Position numbers and translations under genes: made by a program. The notes under the pieces were generated by a model, which was given only the letters and a program-made list of their open reading frames with translations, was not told where the DNA came from and ran no database searches. A stretch of 37,805 nucleotides of DNA. Origin: Motilimonas sp. E26. Lineage in GTDB: Bacteria > Pseudomonadota > Gammaproteobacteria > Enterobacterales > CBDFNC01. Positions 17,027 to 26,684 of this stretch are shown here, piece after piece (within the stretch, counting starts at the first letter, position 1; each line of letters starts with the position of its first letter). The stretch covers positions 78,318 through 116,122 of the forward strand of contig NZ_JAIBHJ010000015.1 in assembly GCF_021278025.1 (NCBI RefSeq), in the 5' to 3' direction.

Positions 17027-17804
17027 CCAAGTGATAATTAAATCTAACCGTGAAAGAGACCTGATGCGCCAATCAGGCAAGTTGCTGGCAAAGGTTTTTG
17101 AGATGCTTGATGGCTACGTTAAGCCCGGCATTTCCACTATGGCGATAAATGACCGAGTTGAGGACTTTATTGTTAATGAGCTTAATGCTCGCCCTGCGAG
17201 TAAGGGACAATACGATTATCAATTTGTATTGAACGCATCCGTTAATGAAGTGGTTTGCCACGGCATACCTAAAGCGACTCACTTTCTTAAAGATGGCGAT
17301 ATTGTCAACTTAGATATTACCTTAGAAAAAAATGGCTTTATCGCCGACTCCAGTAAAATGTACGTCATGCCCAAAGCATCGCCACTGGCCAAGAAATTGG
17401 TAGACGTTACCTACAAAGCTATGTGGCAAGGGATCAAACAAGTAAAACCCGGCGCCACACTTGGCGACATTGGCCATACAATTCAGCAATATGCTCAAAC
17501 CCATGGCTACAGTGTGGTAAGAGAATATTGTGGACATGGTATCGGCCGAGAAATGCACGAAGAGCCACAAATACTCCATTATGGCTTACCCAATCAAGGG
17601 CTGGTACTTAAAGAAGGGATGACGTTCACCATTGAGCCCATGCTCAACCAAGGGACCGCGAAAACTAAAACAAAAAAGGATGGCTGGACAGTCATCACTC
17701 GTGACAAGAAGCTTTCAGCTCAGTCTGAACACACGATACTAGTGACAAGTACGGGTTACGAGGTACTCACCCTACGTCAAGAAGAACAACCAGGAAAAAG
17801 CTAA
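17019..17804 (+). CDS. map: type I methionine aminopeptidase
   Basis: 261 residues, pita-bread fold. It removes the initiator methionine from nascent proteins. The five metal ligands can be seen: two Asp in NLDITLEKNGFIADSSKM, His in GHGIGREMHEEP, Glu in FTIEPM and Glu in SAQSEHTILVT. The substrate-pocket motif VCHGIP is near residue 80. The start overlaps the ParD-like gene. The housekeeping map is usually next to rpsB, so this is likely a second, accessory copy; that cannot be tested in this window. Confidence 0.9.
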   Translation: MNNQVIIKSNRERDLMRQSGKLLAKVFEMLDGYVKPGISTMAINDRVEDFIVNELNARPASKGQYDYQFVLNASVNEVVCHGIPKATHFLKDGDIVNLDITLEKNGFIADSSKMYVMPKASPLAKKLVDVTYKAMWQGIKQVKPGATLGDIGHTIQQYAQTHGYSVVREYCGHGIGREMHEEPQILHYGLPNQGLVLKEGMTFTIEPMLNQGTAKTKTKKDGWTVITRDKKLSAQSEHTILVTSTGYEVLTLRQEEQPGKS

Positions 17805-17807
17805 CTA

Positions 17808-17828
17808 GCAGCACATAAAGAGTGCTGC
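17808..17828 (+). terminator. hairpin after methionine aminopeptidase
   Basis: GCAGCAC (17808-17814) and GTGCTGC (17822-17828) form a perfect 7-bp stem 3 bp after the stop. The T-rich run follows only ~15 nt later. Confidence 0.5.
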
Positions 17829-17868
17829 GCTGACAGCGACTCTCTTTCTAATATTTTAAAATTAGGTA

Positions 17869-17920
17869 TATACCTAAACAGCCTCCCGCTGAACCCGCAT
17901 CTTGAAGTTGCCTGGGTATA
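17869..17920. repeat. 52-bp remnant of the TATACCC repeat family
   Basis: The right end reads GCATCTTGAAGTTG then CCTGGGTATA, the same end sequence as the 265-bp element at 26685-26949. The left end TATACCTAAACAGC is its imperfect inverse. A 16-bp perfect palindrome TTAGGTATATACCTAA (17862-17877) overlaps the left end. Confidence 0.6.
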
Positions 17921-17935
17921 CAATAAGGATTTGAT

Positions 17936-18232
17936 ATGTTTAGAGTTATCTATGAATGGCGCGTACCAGCTGAGAAAATGAACGAGTTTCAAGACGTTTG
18001 GCGTTCAGCCACTGATTCCATTCACCATTCGGTAGCAGGTGCGCTCGGTAGCTTTATGCTGCGCTCTTCTGACTCCCCTGAAAAAGTCTTAACTATTGCA
18101 AAGTGGCGAACGCGCCAAGACTGGGAATTATTCTGGGGCAACTGTAATCCAGAAAAAATGCAGAAGATGCGTGAAATTGCTGAACGAATTTCGGTTGAAG
18201 CATTCGACGAAATTGAAGATAGAACAAGGTAA
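17936..18232 (+). CDS. antibiotic biosynthesis monooxygenase (ABM) domain protein
   Basis: 98 residues with an AAGGA site before the ATG. The sequence (FRVIYEWRVPAEKMNEFQDVW, then GSFMLRSSDSPEKVLTIAKWRTRQDWELFW) fits the ABM/dimeric alpha-beta-barrel family, small homodimeric proteins that act on quinones, haem or polyketide-like substrates, or have no known role. It is first of four unrelated small plus-strand genes. The start lies just after a repeat remnant. Specific function is unknown. Confidence 0.75.
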   Translation: MFRVIYEWRVPAEKMNEFQDVWRSATDSIHHSVAGALGSFMLRSSDSPEKVLTIAKWRTRQDWELFWGNCNPEKMQKMREIAERISVEAFDEIEDRTR

Positions 18233-18332
18233 TGGCAACAACGCTTACCAATCAAAGCGCAGCAAACGTTTGGTCTGCAGCTAATAAAAGTAGTTAGTGC
18301 CATCACTGTCATTATTAGGAGTAACTTAAAAG

Positions 18333-18719
18333 TTGAAAGATAAAATTTTTGAAGGAGGCTGCCTTTGTGGCGATATTCGATTTTCGGCAACTGGGCCAGT
18401 ATTAAAACCACATACATGTTCTTGTCGACAATGCCAACGTCACTCAGGCTCATTAACCCAAGCATGGGTTGAATTTCCAAAAGAAAATGTCACCTGGAAT
18501 GGCGTTGCTGGAGAGCCTTCAACATGGCGCTCTTCTGACTATTCTTCTCGGGCTTTTTGCTCTAACTGTGGTAGCACTATTGGCGCAATTGACGACGACC
18601 CAACAATCGCTATTGTGTTAGGGGTATTTGACCGTCCCCACCTTAAAACACTGGCACCAAAAAATCACTCCTATATTTCCAAAAGGCCTAAATGGTGGAA
18701 AGTAGAGATAGACGCCTAA
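18333..18719 (+). CDS. GFA (glutathione-dependent formaldehyde-activating enzyme-like) family protein
   Basis: 128 residues from a TTG with AGGAG 11 nt upstream. Zinc-binding cysteines of the GFA (CENP-V) fold are all present: GGCLCGDIRF, the HTCSCRQCQRHSG cluster and FCSNCGST. Despite the family name, few members have a proven role in formaldehyde detoxification, so only the fold is claimed. It has its own leader and no obvious operon partner. The stop overlaps GCCTAAC, a sequence that resembles the left box of an integron attC, but no matching right box was found. Confidence 0.82.
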   Translation: MKDKIFEGGCLCGDIRFSATGPVLKPHTCSCRQCQRHSGSLTQAWVEFPKENVTWNGVAGEPSTWRSSDYSSRAFCSNCGSTIGAIDDDPTIAIVLGVFDRPHLKTLAPKNHSYISKRPKWWKVEIDA

Positions 18720-18919
18720 CGGATATAACAGGAGCCACTTAGCCCACAGCTATGTTCGATTGTGTAACAGGTTTCACTCACGGCAACTAGCGGCTTCTTT
18801 AAAGCATACCTGACAATTCCCTCTTGCCATTGGCTGGCTATTATCATTTAATAACAACCAGTTATTAAATGCCTGTTGTAAAAACTTCATTAACAGAGAG
18901 CAACTTCGGGGAAGTTAAT

Positions 18920-19384
18920 ATGCAATTAGTTCAACCTACAGAGCAGCATCTAGTTGCAATGATGAGTTGGTTTTCCAATCAGCAAACGCTCACAGAATGG
19001 TCAGGGCCAAATTTCAGGTATCCGTTCAATTTAGCTTCATTTACAGATGATCTAAACCTGAACAAGCTCAGTTCATATGCCCTACTATCCGATAGATCTG
19101 AGTTTTTAGCCTTTGGACAATATTACCAACGATTAAATAAGTGCCATTTGGGTAGGTTGATCGTGAATCCGAAATTTCGAGGTTATGGTATAGCTGCAAA
19201 ACTGATGTCTCATTTAAGTGAGCAAGGTTTAAAGCAACTAAAGGTAAATGACATCTCATTATTTGTCTTAGCCCATAATGCCAAAGCCATAAAAGCCTAC
19301 GAAAAATTTGGATTTTCGTTTACTGATTATCCTGATGAAATGCCATTAGAAAATTGTTTATACATGGTTAAATCAGTTTATTAA
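18920..19384 (+). CDS. GNAT family N-acetyltransferase
   Basis: 154 residues. The start at 18920 is chosen over an ATG at 18869 because GGGGAAG precedes it and homology-like sequence begins at MQLVQPTEQHLVAMMSWF. The acetyl-CoA-binding motif is visible as LIVNPKFRGYGIAAKLMSHL, followed by ISLFVLAHNAKAIKAYEKFGF, the usual last strands of the GNAT fold. The acceptor is unknown. The lower GC and solitary position fit acquired DNA. Confidence 0.82.
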   Translation: MQLVQPTEQHLVAMMSWFSNQQTLTEWSGPNFRYPFNLASFTDDLNLNKLSSYALLSDRSEFLAFGQYYQRLNKCHLGRLIVNPKFRGYGIAAKLMSHLSEQGLKQLKVNDISLFVLAHNAKAIKAYEKFGFSFTDYPDEMPLENCLYMVKSVY

Positions 19385-19469
19385 CCACAACAATGGCCAA
19401 ACGTTAGCCTGCCGCCTTATAAACTCGTCGTATTACACTGCTAGCCGCTCTTTATAATTTGGAAGAATT

Positions 19470-19781
19470 ATGGAAATAATCAGAAGTAAAGATTTTAAAT
19501 CGGAACGCCCTTGGGGGGCAAAAGACATCGCAAATATGAAGGGAATTACAACGCGATTGCATTGGACAGATCAGCCTTACAAGTGGCACATCAACGATGG
19601 CGAAGAAGTGTTTGTTGTGCTGCATGGTATTGTTGAAATGTTTTTCAAAGAAAACGGCATTGAACAATCGAGTGTTCTTGAGGCAGGCGATATATTTTAT
19701 GCCACGATAGGAACCGAGCATGTTGCACATCCTCGGGGGGAAGCCAGAATCTTAGTCGTGGAGTCTGAAGGCAGTGTGTAA
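19470..19781 (+). CDS. small cupin-domain protein
   Basis: 103 residues forming a single cupin barrel. Cupin motif 1 is recognisable around WHINDGEEVFVVLHGIVEMFF, and motif 2 around LEAGDIFYATIGTEHVAHP, with histidines and glutamate suited to bind a metal. Such stand-alone cupins are diverse (isomerases, dioxygenases, binding proteins) and no function is assigned. It is the last of the four small genes; 235 bp without a gene separate it from the chemoreceptor. Confidence 0.8.
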   Translation: MEIIRSKDFKSERPWGAKDIANMKGITTRLHWTDQPYKWHINDGEEVFVVLHGIVEMFFKENGIEQSSVLEAGDIFYATIGTEHVAHPRGEARILVVESEGSV

Positions 19782-20016
19782 CATTATTGGGTGAAACAAA
19801 CGTTATGCCCTATCAGTTGCGAATATATCAGGTTACGACCCGAGTTATCGCGAACTGCTGTATCGGATGATAAGCATCGTTTAACTTAGCAGAACTGTGG
19901 ATTAAAACCTAAATGGAAAGCGACTGAACCAAGAAAAAGCCGCTTTACATTTTACACCATCAGCTTGCAGCCCCTTAAGCGCTAACAAGCTGTGAACGTT
20001 CATTGTTAATCAACGA

Positions 20017-21942
20017 CTAAACCTTAAACGCCGACATAGTATGCTTCAAATCGGCTGAAAGAGCTTGCAGTTGCGCAATCACTTCACTGGAGCGCGCCAC
20101 GGCGAGTAACGACTGCTCAGATTCTTGGTTCATTCTGTCGGTGCTGGCATTAACTTCACTGGCAACGGCAGTTTGCTCCTCGGCCATGGCGGCAATGGAA
20201 TTGATCATGTCGTACAAGCCTTGAATGGCATCGCGTAAACTGTGTTGAATGGCGTCTGAGCGACCTATTTCATTCATACTCTGCTGTGCATCGTTAGCTG
20301 CTGCTTCAATCACACCCACTAACCCTTTTGACTCCGACTGTAATCGTTCAATGCTTAATTGAATTTCTTCTGTTGATTCACGGGTTTTACTGGCCAGCGC
20401 CCTTACTTCATCAGCCACTACCGCAAAACCTCGGCCACTTTCACCGGCTCGTGCGGCCTCAATAGCGGCATTTAGTGCCAATAAATTAGTTTGCTCTGCA
20501 ATCCCCTGAATCACATCCAAAACACTGCCAATCTGTATACTAAGTGAATCAAAATTAGTGACGCGTTGATTAGCATCGTCCACTTTTTGCACTAATTGGC
20601 TAATTTGCTTAGTCACTTGCGCCGCAATAACACCACTGTCTTGTGAGTCTGACTTAACGCTGTCAATATTTTCTAAGGCCGCTTGAATACTCACACTTTC
20701 TTGTTCAATCGCACGCGTCACCTCAGCCATGGCGGTGCTGACATGAGCAATTTCTTGTTTTTGACGCTGCACTGCATGATCGACATCTTGGCTGCTCGAT
20801 AAAATAATACTAACTTGATTGGTCGTATTATCTGCTGCTTGATTAGCATCAATGATAAGGGAGCGCGTTTTCGCTAAAAATTCATTCACGCTATTCGCCA
20901 TCAGGCCAATTTCATCTTCACTATGAATGTCTATTTGCTGAGTTAAATCCCCGCCCCCCTTGGCAAGGCTAGCCAACGCACGAGTTAATACTTTCACTTT
21001 TGAAATAATGCGGTTGACTAAAATAAACGATAACGCCGCTAACATGACGCCACCTAGCACCACCATAACCCAGGTTAAATTAATGACCAATCCACTCGAT
21101 GCACGGTTCATTTCATCATCAATTTCTCGGATTAATTCACGGTTACTTTTATTAACATCGGTAAAACTAACCTCGAGCTTATTCTGGTTAATCACCGCTT
21201 GTTGCGTGATGATTTGCTCTACTTGCGCCGCGCTATCGGTAATGAGCTGTTTAAACTCTACTTCTGTTTTTTCGATTTCTTTGTTTTGTAAGCTTTTATC
21301 CAGCGCAATAATTAACTTACCGACCACACGATCTTGGTAAGAAACGTCTGTTTGTGCCAAATATATATTCGGGTTATTTTGCGCACCATTTAACAGCTTT
21401 TCCATTCTACGGTTACCTTGCCCCTCATTAACCAATTGATTAACCATAGGGTTAGCACTGTTAAGGTAACGAGTCAGGTAGCGCCCTTTATCGTCATAAA
21501 AAGTAGCAAAAACGACACTAGAGTTTTGGTGAGCGGCCTTCACCAGTTCAGTTAGCTTAGGCATATCACGGTCAACAATCGCTAAAGGTGAAATAGAGGC
21601 CAGCATGGTCGCCATCCCATCAGCGCTAGCTTTAGCATTATGGTCAAGCAGTTGGGATATACTTTGCTGTTTTTCACTAAGCTGCTGTTTCAAGCTCATG
21701 CTTAATGCTTGATGAGTGTCTTGTGCCATGGCTGTTAAAGCGTGCTGACTCTCAAGTTTTGCTTTACCCAACTCTTGTTCAAGTGCTTCAGAGGAATCAG
21801 TCAACTTACGGTGTAAATCAATCACAAGATTTGACACGCTACTTTCAGTAAAAGAAATAGAACTGTAGGTTTGTAATGCTACCAAAACGAACACAGCAAA
21901 AAGAACTTGTACCAGCAGAGATTGCTTCATTTTTGTTAGCAT
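20017..21942 (-). CDS. methyl-accepting chemotaxis protein
   Basis: 641 residues. One N-terminal membrane helix (about 9-30), a periplasmic sensing region of ~260 residues with long helical stretches, a second membrane helix (about 293-315), a HAMP domain and a cytoplasmic signalling domain. The highly conserved tip is present: [19 protein letters not shown] then [15 protein letters not shown]. It relays ligand signals through CheW and CheA to the flagellar motor. No ligand can be inferred. No C-terminal CheR-docking pentapeptide is present (it ends KHTMSAFKV). AAGG precedes the ATG. It is monocistronic. Confidence 0.92.
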   Translation of the reverse strand: MLTKMKQSLLVQVLFAVFVLVALQTYSSISFTESSVSNLVIDLHRKLTDSSEALEQELGKAKLESQHALTAMAQDTHQALSMSLKQQLSEKQQSISQLLDHNAKASADGMATMLASISPLAIVDRDMPKLTELVKAAHQNSSVVFATFYDDKGRYLTRYLNSANPMVNQLVNEGQGNRRMEKLLNGAQNNPNIYLAQTDVSYQDRVVGKLIIALDKSLQNKEIEKTEVEFKQLITDSAAQVEQIITQQAVINQNKLEVSFTDVNKSNRELIREIDDEMNRASSGLVINLTWVMVVLGGVMLAALSFILVNRIISKVKVLTRALASLAKGGGDLTQQIDIHSEDEIGLMANSVNEFLAKTRSLIIDANQAADNTTNQVSIILSSSQDVDHAVQRQKQEIAHVSTAMAEVTRAIEQESVSIQAALENIDSVKSDSQDSGVIAAQVTKQISQLVQKVDDANQRVTNFDSLSIQIGSVLDVIQGIAEQTNLLALNAAIEAARAGESGRGFAVVADEVRALASKTRESTEEIQLSIERLQSESKGLVGVIEAAANDAQQSMNEIGRSDAIQHSLRDAIQGLYDMINSIAAMAEEQTAVASEVNASTDRMNQESEQSLLAVARSSEVIAQLQALSADLKHTMSAFKV

Positions 21943-22634
21943 AACGGACCTTAATTGAATCTTACAAGCGGGCGCATAGGATACCTTTAAAGAAAGAGAG
22001 ACTTAATAGCCTGCTCTCGGTAAAAGGTAAAATTACCAGCCTATTTTAATGATATTTTAGTCAATTCAATGATTCCCACTTGCAAAATGAGCTTTATATC
22101 CATTTAAAGTAAGAAGGATGTTGCTATATCAAACATAGTCAAACGCAGCAAAAAAAGAAAAATGATCCCTTGAAATTAATCTGATTAACCAGATTAAACT
22201 AATACCAATAAACCCATTAGTTTAATAAGCTAACAAGACCGACCATAGAAGATTTTATGACCAAAGTAACTGGTCAATTAAAAATAAAGTCAGGGAATTT
22301 GGGTTACAAATAAGATCTAGTTCAAACTCATAAAAAAATAATATTGCGCCCGATAACTCCTGCGCTCTATAGTTACCCTATTACGCGAGTGATGCTGTGA
22401 TGTGGAGGTGAGTGTCTTTCAATCGGATTGATTGACAATTAAACCTTCAAGACACCAAGGATGGGGTGATTCATAGTACAAGGAATAGTTTTTCCAATTG
22501 TGCAATTTTCATGTTGTATCCCTTCCATATTTGTCTTTCACTTCCTTGCTTAATATCAACCAAGTACTGTTTAACATGCGGTATTTGGTCACTCATGGAC
22601 CTTACCCGTAAGGGTAATTTAATAAGGATATAAC
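21943..22634. other. 692-bp intergenic region with palindromes and chitinase leader
   Basis: No gene is seen. It contains a palindrome TTAATCTG-attaac-CAGATTAA (22176-22197), a possible operator. Nearer the chitinase, GTGTCTT (22412-22418) pairs with AAGACAC (22449-22455) around an inner palindrome CAATCGGATTG. A final hairpin TTACCC-GTAA-GGGTAA (22602-22617) with a GNRA-type loop ends 17 nt before the chitinase ATG, just upstream of its AAGGA site. The motifs of the known c-di-GMP (GEMM) riboswitch were looked for and not found. Confidence 0.5.
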
Positions 22635-24707
22635 ATGTTTAAGCTTAAACTATTAACCGTAATGGTTGGCTGCGGTATTGCAGCAAATAGCTACGCCATG
22701 AACCCTCAGCCAGACCCTCTCAACCCAACGGGTTACACTGTTACTAAAGCAGAAATTCAAGCCGCTGAAGACGCGAAAACAATGAACCCTATGTACGATG
22801 TTTGGGCACAAGCCCTACGCACTCGTCCAAATTCGGTCGTTGAAGCAATTGAGCCAGGTGCGGCCAGTAACCCTGAAAACGTTAAACGTGTTGAGCGCGT
22901 GTTCCCGCAAGCTGAGTGGGACTTCTTAACGGGCATGGCTGCTCCTGAATACACTTACACCCGCTTCCTACGTGCCATTGGTAAATTCCCAGCCTTTTGT
23001 GGCGAATACACCGACGGCCGTGATTCAGATGCCATTTGTAAGAAATCTATCATCACCGCATTTGCTCACTTCTCACAAGAAACGGGTGGTCACATTGCTA
23101 AAGACAATACTTGGGACAACCCACTAGGTCTTGAAGAGTGGCAACAAGCACTCGTCCACGTTCGTGAAATGGGTTGGTCAGAAGGCCAAGCGGGTTATAC
23201 TACAGGCTGTGGCCAAAATGATTGGCAAAACAAACGTTGGCCATGTGCTGCAGGTCAAGGCTATTTTGGTCGCGGTGCAAAACAACTTTCATACCACTTT
23301 AACTACGGCGCATTCTCTGAAGTCATGTTTGACGGCGATGCAACCGTACTACTTGATAACCCAGGCCTAGTCGCAGATTCTTGGTTGAACTTAGCTTCTG
23401 CTATTTGGTTCTTCCTAACGCCACAAGCGCCAAAACCAGCCATGTTGCACGTAATTGACCGCACTTGGAAGCCTTCACAGCGCGAGATTGACGCAGGTAT
23501 TGGTTACGGTTTTGGTACCACAATCAACGTCATCAACGGTGGTATTGAATGTGGTGAGCAAAACAAAAACAAGGGTCAGCCTGTTAACCGTATCCGTTAC
23601 TGGGAAGGTCTCTCTTCACATTACCAAATTCCAATCGAAGATGATGAGAAAAACACTTGTTATCAACAACTTCCATACGGCAGCTTAAACCTAAACGGCG
23701 CCACTGACGTGCTTTACACTAACTGGGACGGTAACTGGAAATACTACAACGATCGCCCAGGTGGCCAATCATTTGAATGTGAATTGGTTGGTTTCCAAAC
23801 GGCTTACTCTGCACTGGTACCAGGTGATTACGAGAAGTGTGTGACTAACTTTTACGAGTCTCATGCCAACTGGCCAGAAGTGCGTGTTATTGATGGGCCT
23901 GTTGATCCAACGCCAACTGAGCCTCCTGTAGGCGGCGTGTCCCCTTGGGACGCAAGTAAAGTTTACACTGGTGGCGACAAAGTTAGCTATGCGGGCAGTA
24001 CCTACGAAGCAAAATGGTACACTCAAGGTGATGAACCAAGTAAAGGTGGCCCATGGAAGCAAATCCAAGGTCCTACACCAACAACAGAACCGACTGCAGA
24101 GCCAACTGTTGCACCAACAGTAGCACCAACCGTGGCTCCTACGCCTAAACCAACGGTAGCGCCAACTGTTGCGCCTACTCCAACACCAACAGTTGCACCG
24201 ACTGTGGCGCCGACACCTCAGCCAACGGTAGCGCCTACTGTAGCACCAACGGTTGAACCAACTCAGCCTCCAGCGGGTGACTTTATCACTTGGAAAGCGG
24301 GTTCAACTAAAGTAAACAACGGTGATAAAGTAACCCACCTAGGTAAATGTTTTGTAGCACAAAACAACCCAGGCGTTTGGGAATCACCGGTTGCTACTAA
24401 CTGGTTCTGGAAAGAAATTTCTTGTGGAGTTGCCACTGAACCAACAGCTGCGCCTACTGCTGAGCCAACTTCAGCTCCAACAGTAGCACCAACCGTTGCA
24501 CCAACCGTTGCACCAACAGTAGCGCCTACGGTAGCACCTACAGTAGCACCTACTGCGCCACCAACAGGTGATACCACTTGGAGTGAAAGCACTATTTACA
24601 ACACTGGCGATACAGTAGTTGTTAATGGCGTAACTTACACTGCTCAATGGTGGACACGCGGTGAAAACCCAACGACTACTGGCCCATGGGGTGTATGGAA
24701 GAAGTAA
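22635..24707 (+). CDS. secreted GH19 chitinase with three carbohydrate-binding modules
   Basis: 690 residues. A signal peptide (cleavage after NSYA) is followed by a GH19 catalytic domain (about 90-345) with the general acid glutamate in [10 protein letters not shown] and the signature [17 protein letters not shown]. It hydrolyses beta-1,4 links in chitin outside the cell. Three binding modules follow: a canonical CBM5/12 (about 435-475, [20 protein letters not shown]), a two-cysteine module (about 548-597, [14 protein letters not shown]) identical in type to those of the protein at 1-507, and a C-terminal CBM5/12 (about 646-690). Linkers of repeated VAPT units (24085-24265 and 24470-24555) join them. 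GH19 enzymes are less common than GH18 in marine bacteria. Regulation may involve the structured leader. Confidence 0.93.
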   Translation: MFKLKLLTVMVGCGIAANSYAMNPQPDPLNPTGYTVTKAEIQAAEDAKTMNPMYDVWAQALRTRPNSVVEAIEPGAASNPENVKRVERVFPQAEWDFLTGMAAPEYTYTRFLRAIGKFPAFCGEYTDGRDSDAICKKSIITAFAHFSQETGGHIAKDNTWDNPLGLEEWQQALVHVREMGWSEGQAGYTTGCGQNDWQNKRWPCAAGQGYFGRGAKQLSYHFNYGAFSEVMFDGDATVLLDNPGLVADSWLNLASAIWFFLTPQAPKPAMLHVIDRTWKPSQREIDAGIGYGFGTTINVINGGIECGEQNKNKGQPVNRIRYWEGLSSHYQIPIEDDEKNTCYQQLPYGSLNLNGATDVLYTNWDGNWKYYNDRPGGQSFECELVGFQTAYSALVPGDYEKCVTNFYESHANWPEVRVIDGPVDPTPTEPPVGGVSPWDASKVYTGGDKVSYAGSTYEAKWYTQGDEPSKGGPWKQIQGPTPTTEPTAEPTVAPTVAPTVAPTPKPTVAPTVAPTPTPTVAPTVAPTPQPTVAPTVAPTVEPTQPPAGDFITWKAGSTKVNNGDKVTHLGKCFVAQNNPGVWESPVATNWFWKEISCGVATEPTAAPTAEPTSAPTVAPTVAPTVAPTVAPTVAPTVAPTAPPTGDTTWSESTIYNTGDTVVVNGVTYTAQWWTRGENPTTTGPWGVWKK

Positions 24708-24741
24708 AAAAACCTCTTCCTAAGTTTAACTAAGTAACAAG

Positions 24742-24772
24742 AATAGGAGGCGCTAGCGTCTCCTATTTTTTA
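24742..24772 (+). terminator. rho-independent terminator of the chitinase gene
   Basis: AATAGGAG (24742-24749) pairs with CTCCTATT (24760-24767); the inner CGCTAGCG extends the stem; a T run follows. Confidence 0.85.
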
Positions 24773-24897
24773 TCATAGTGTCGGTTATCTTTCATCGGCT
24801 TCATTTAAAGGAACAGCCGAGTCAATGCCTCTGCTTTAGTACTTACTACGCTCGCTACTTAACCTCTACCCTGTTTAAGCCTAACACAGCCAGATAA

Positions 24898-24987
24898 AGT
24901 ATGTTTGACGGCAAAATTTCGTTTTCAGGGATGAAAACGCAAAGCTTATAGGGACATATTCACAGCGTTTTTGCAGGAAAGCATACT
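24898..24987. repeat. 90-bp palindromic repeat, copy A
   Basis: The ends are inverted repeats: AGTATG.TT..C.GCAAAA at the left, and its complement ending in GCATACT at the right. The interior (ATGAAAACGCAAAGC, TATAGGGACATAT, GCGTTTTTGCAGG) is nearly identical to copy B at 26964-27055. The two copies bracket the GST and LysR genes. Confidence 0.8.
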
Positions 24988-25010
24988 ATTTCATTTATCC
25001 AATATTCAGG

Positions 25011-25619
25011 TTACTTAATTTCAGTTGGCGCAATAAACCCATCAAGCGCTTCAACCCGAGCAAGCCAAAGGTTAATTGACTGGAATGGTGCTAAATTGAT
25101 TCCTCCTTGCGGTGCTAACTTGGTATAGGTATAGATCGCAAGATCTGCAATGGTCGGAGTTTTACCCACCAACCAATCGCGTCCGGATAAATGCTGTTCC
25201 AAATAAGCTAATAACTGCTCACTCGTCGCCATTGCAGCATCGATATCAATTGCTACCCCCAATAACTTGTGTCTCCTTAACGCACCGGGACCATTCGCTA
25301 GCTGACCAGCAGCGAGGGATAAAAAACCTTGAACTCGCCCCTGCTCTATCGGCTGTTGTGGCATCCATTGACCAGACTCATCATACTGACGGGCTAGATA
25401 GACCAATATCCCATTTGAGTCAGCGATTATCTCGTTATCATCTTGTAGTACTGGCACTTGTCCTAACGGGTTAAGCTGCAAAAATGCCGGCTGTTGTTGT
25501 TCGCCCTTAGCTAAATCCACTGTTACAGAGGTATAGTCCAATTTTAATATTGATAAAAATAACGCCACACGATGGCTATGGCCCGATAAAGGATGGCTAT
25601 GGAGTATTAAATTTGTCAT
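25011..25619 (-). CDS. glutathione S-transferase family protein
   Basis: 202 residues with the thioredoxin-like N-terminal domain (LHSHPLSGHSHRVALFLSIL, NPLGQVPVLQDD, ADSNGILVYLA) and a helical C-terminal domain ending in IADLAIYTYTKL. The proline of GQVPVL and the D-S glutathione contact are in place. It would conjugate or reduce substrates with glutathione. The substrate is unknown. It is divergent from a LysR regulator across a 125-bp gap, a very common arrangement in which LysR controls the GST gene. A good AAAGGA site precedes the ATG. Confidence 0.88.
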   Translation of the reverse strand: MTNLILHSHPLSGHSHRVALFLSILKLDYTSVTVDLAKGEQQQPAFLQLNPLGQVPVLQDDNEIIADSNGILVYLARQYDESGQWMPQQPIEQGRVQGFLSLAAGQLANGPGALRRHKLLGVAIDIDAAMATSEQLLAYLEQHLSGRDWLVGKTPTIADLAIYTYTKLAPQGGINLAPFQSINLWLARVEALDGFIAPTEIK

Positions 25620-25744
25620 CTTTTTTTCCTTTAATTCAAATAACTAAGCAAATGCAGTATGGGAAAAAATTGCGACGAGAAAAACCATTTTAACGTAGAA
25701 TCTCTATCAACAAATAGTTAACAATAACTCTAATTGGTGATCTA

Positions 25745-26653
25745 GTGGATACTATAGTGGGCATAAACACCATCGTTGCTGTTGTAGAAACGGGCTCATT
25801 TACCGCCGCAGCCCAGCGTATGGATATATCTAAAGCGTTAGTCAGTAAATATGTGGGGCAAGTAGAGGCTCAGCTTGGTACGCGGTTATTCAATCGCACC
25901 ACGCGACAAGTGGTTTTAACCCCTGTCGGCCAAGATTATTACCAACAAGCACTTATTCTGCTGCAGCATTACCAAAAAATGCAGGCCAGTGCCACACATG
26001 CCCAACATCAACCTCAAGGTAAACTGCGCGTCACCACTTCAGTTATTTTTGGCGATACTTTACTCGCCCCTTTACTGCCAACATTTTTAGCAATGTATCC
26101 TGAGGTTGAGTTAGATATTCTACTAACCAACAAAAAAGTGGATTTATTATCGGGTGGTATTGATCTGGCCATTCGGATCGGCCATTTGGCAGACTCCAGC
26201 TTAGTCGCGCAAAAAATCAATCAACTGCCACTCATGCTTTGTGCCGCTCCGGAATATTTAGCAAAGGTAAATCCCCCCAAAATCGTTGCCGATCTGGCGA
26301 CATTAGATTGCCTGATAGACAGTAACCATACCCAACCTCACAATTGGACATTAACCGACAGAGATGGCAAAACAGAGAGTGTCAATGTAAAGGGCAGAAT
26401 GACAATTAATAGTTCAAGTTCGATTGTTGCTCTTGCTATTGCTGGCGCTGGTGTGGCGATGTTGCCCGCCTTCTTAGCCGAGACCAACATTAATCAAGGT
26501 AAGCTAGTGCATTTATTGCCTGACTACAACGCACCAACCTTTGGTCTTTATGCGGTTTACCCACATCGACAATATTTATCCCCTAAGGTGCGCTGCTTTA
26601 TTGACTTTATTCGAGCGCATTTTGGCCAAAGAGATATCCGCCCTGACCATTAA
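25745..26653 (+). CDS. LysR family transcriptional regulator
   Basis: 302 residues from a GTG. The N-terminal winged helix-turn-helix is clear (VETGSFTAAAQRMDISKALVS, then RLFNRTTRQVVLT), followed by a LysR substrate-binding domain (VTTSVIFGDTLLAPLLPTFL to the C-terminus). It is divergent from the GST gene and most likely regulates it and itself from the shared gap. The inducer is unknown. No strong ribosome site precedes the GTG; no better start is seen. Confidence 0.88.
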   Translation: MDTIVGINTIVAVVETGSFTAAAQRMDISKALVSKYVGQVEAQLGTRLFNRTTRQVVLTPVGQDYYQQALILLQHYQKMQASATHAQHQPQGKLRVTTSVIFGDTLLAPLLPTFLAMYPEVELDILLTNKKVDLLSGGIDLAIRIGHLADSSLVAQKINQLPLMLCAAPEYLAKVNPPKIVADLATLDCLIDSNHTQPHNWTLTDRDGKTESVNVKGRMTINSSSSIVALAIAGAGVAMLPAFLAETNINQGKLVHLLPDYNAPTFGLYAVYPHRQYLSPKVRCFIDFIRAHFGQRDIRPDH

Positions 26654-26684
26654 AAAAGGATGTAACCTCAGCTTTTCTTAAGTC

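Noticed and set aside
18022-18480. Minus-strand frame of 152 codons
   Set aside because: Shadow antisense to the ABM and GFA genes, which have family motifs and ribosome sites.
18714-18860. Full attC site after the GFA gene
   Set aside because: GCCTAAC fits the left box, but no complementary right box or fold-back arms could be found within ~150 bp.
22080-22634. c-di-GMP riboswitch before the chitinase
   Set aside because: The conserved GEMM core sequences were not found, although pairing elements exist.
24085-24265. Tandem short repeats resembling a minisatellite or CRISPR-like array
   Set aside because: They are codon-level repeats of the PT-rich linker in frame with the chitinase; there are no unique spacers.
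24263-24592. Minus-strand frame with repeated VGATVGAT
   Set aside because: Antisense of the VAPT linker repeats of the chitinase; no ribosome site.
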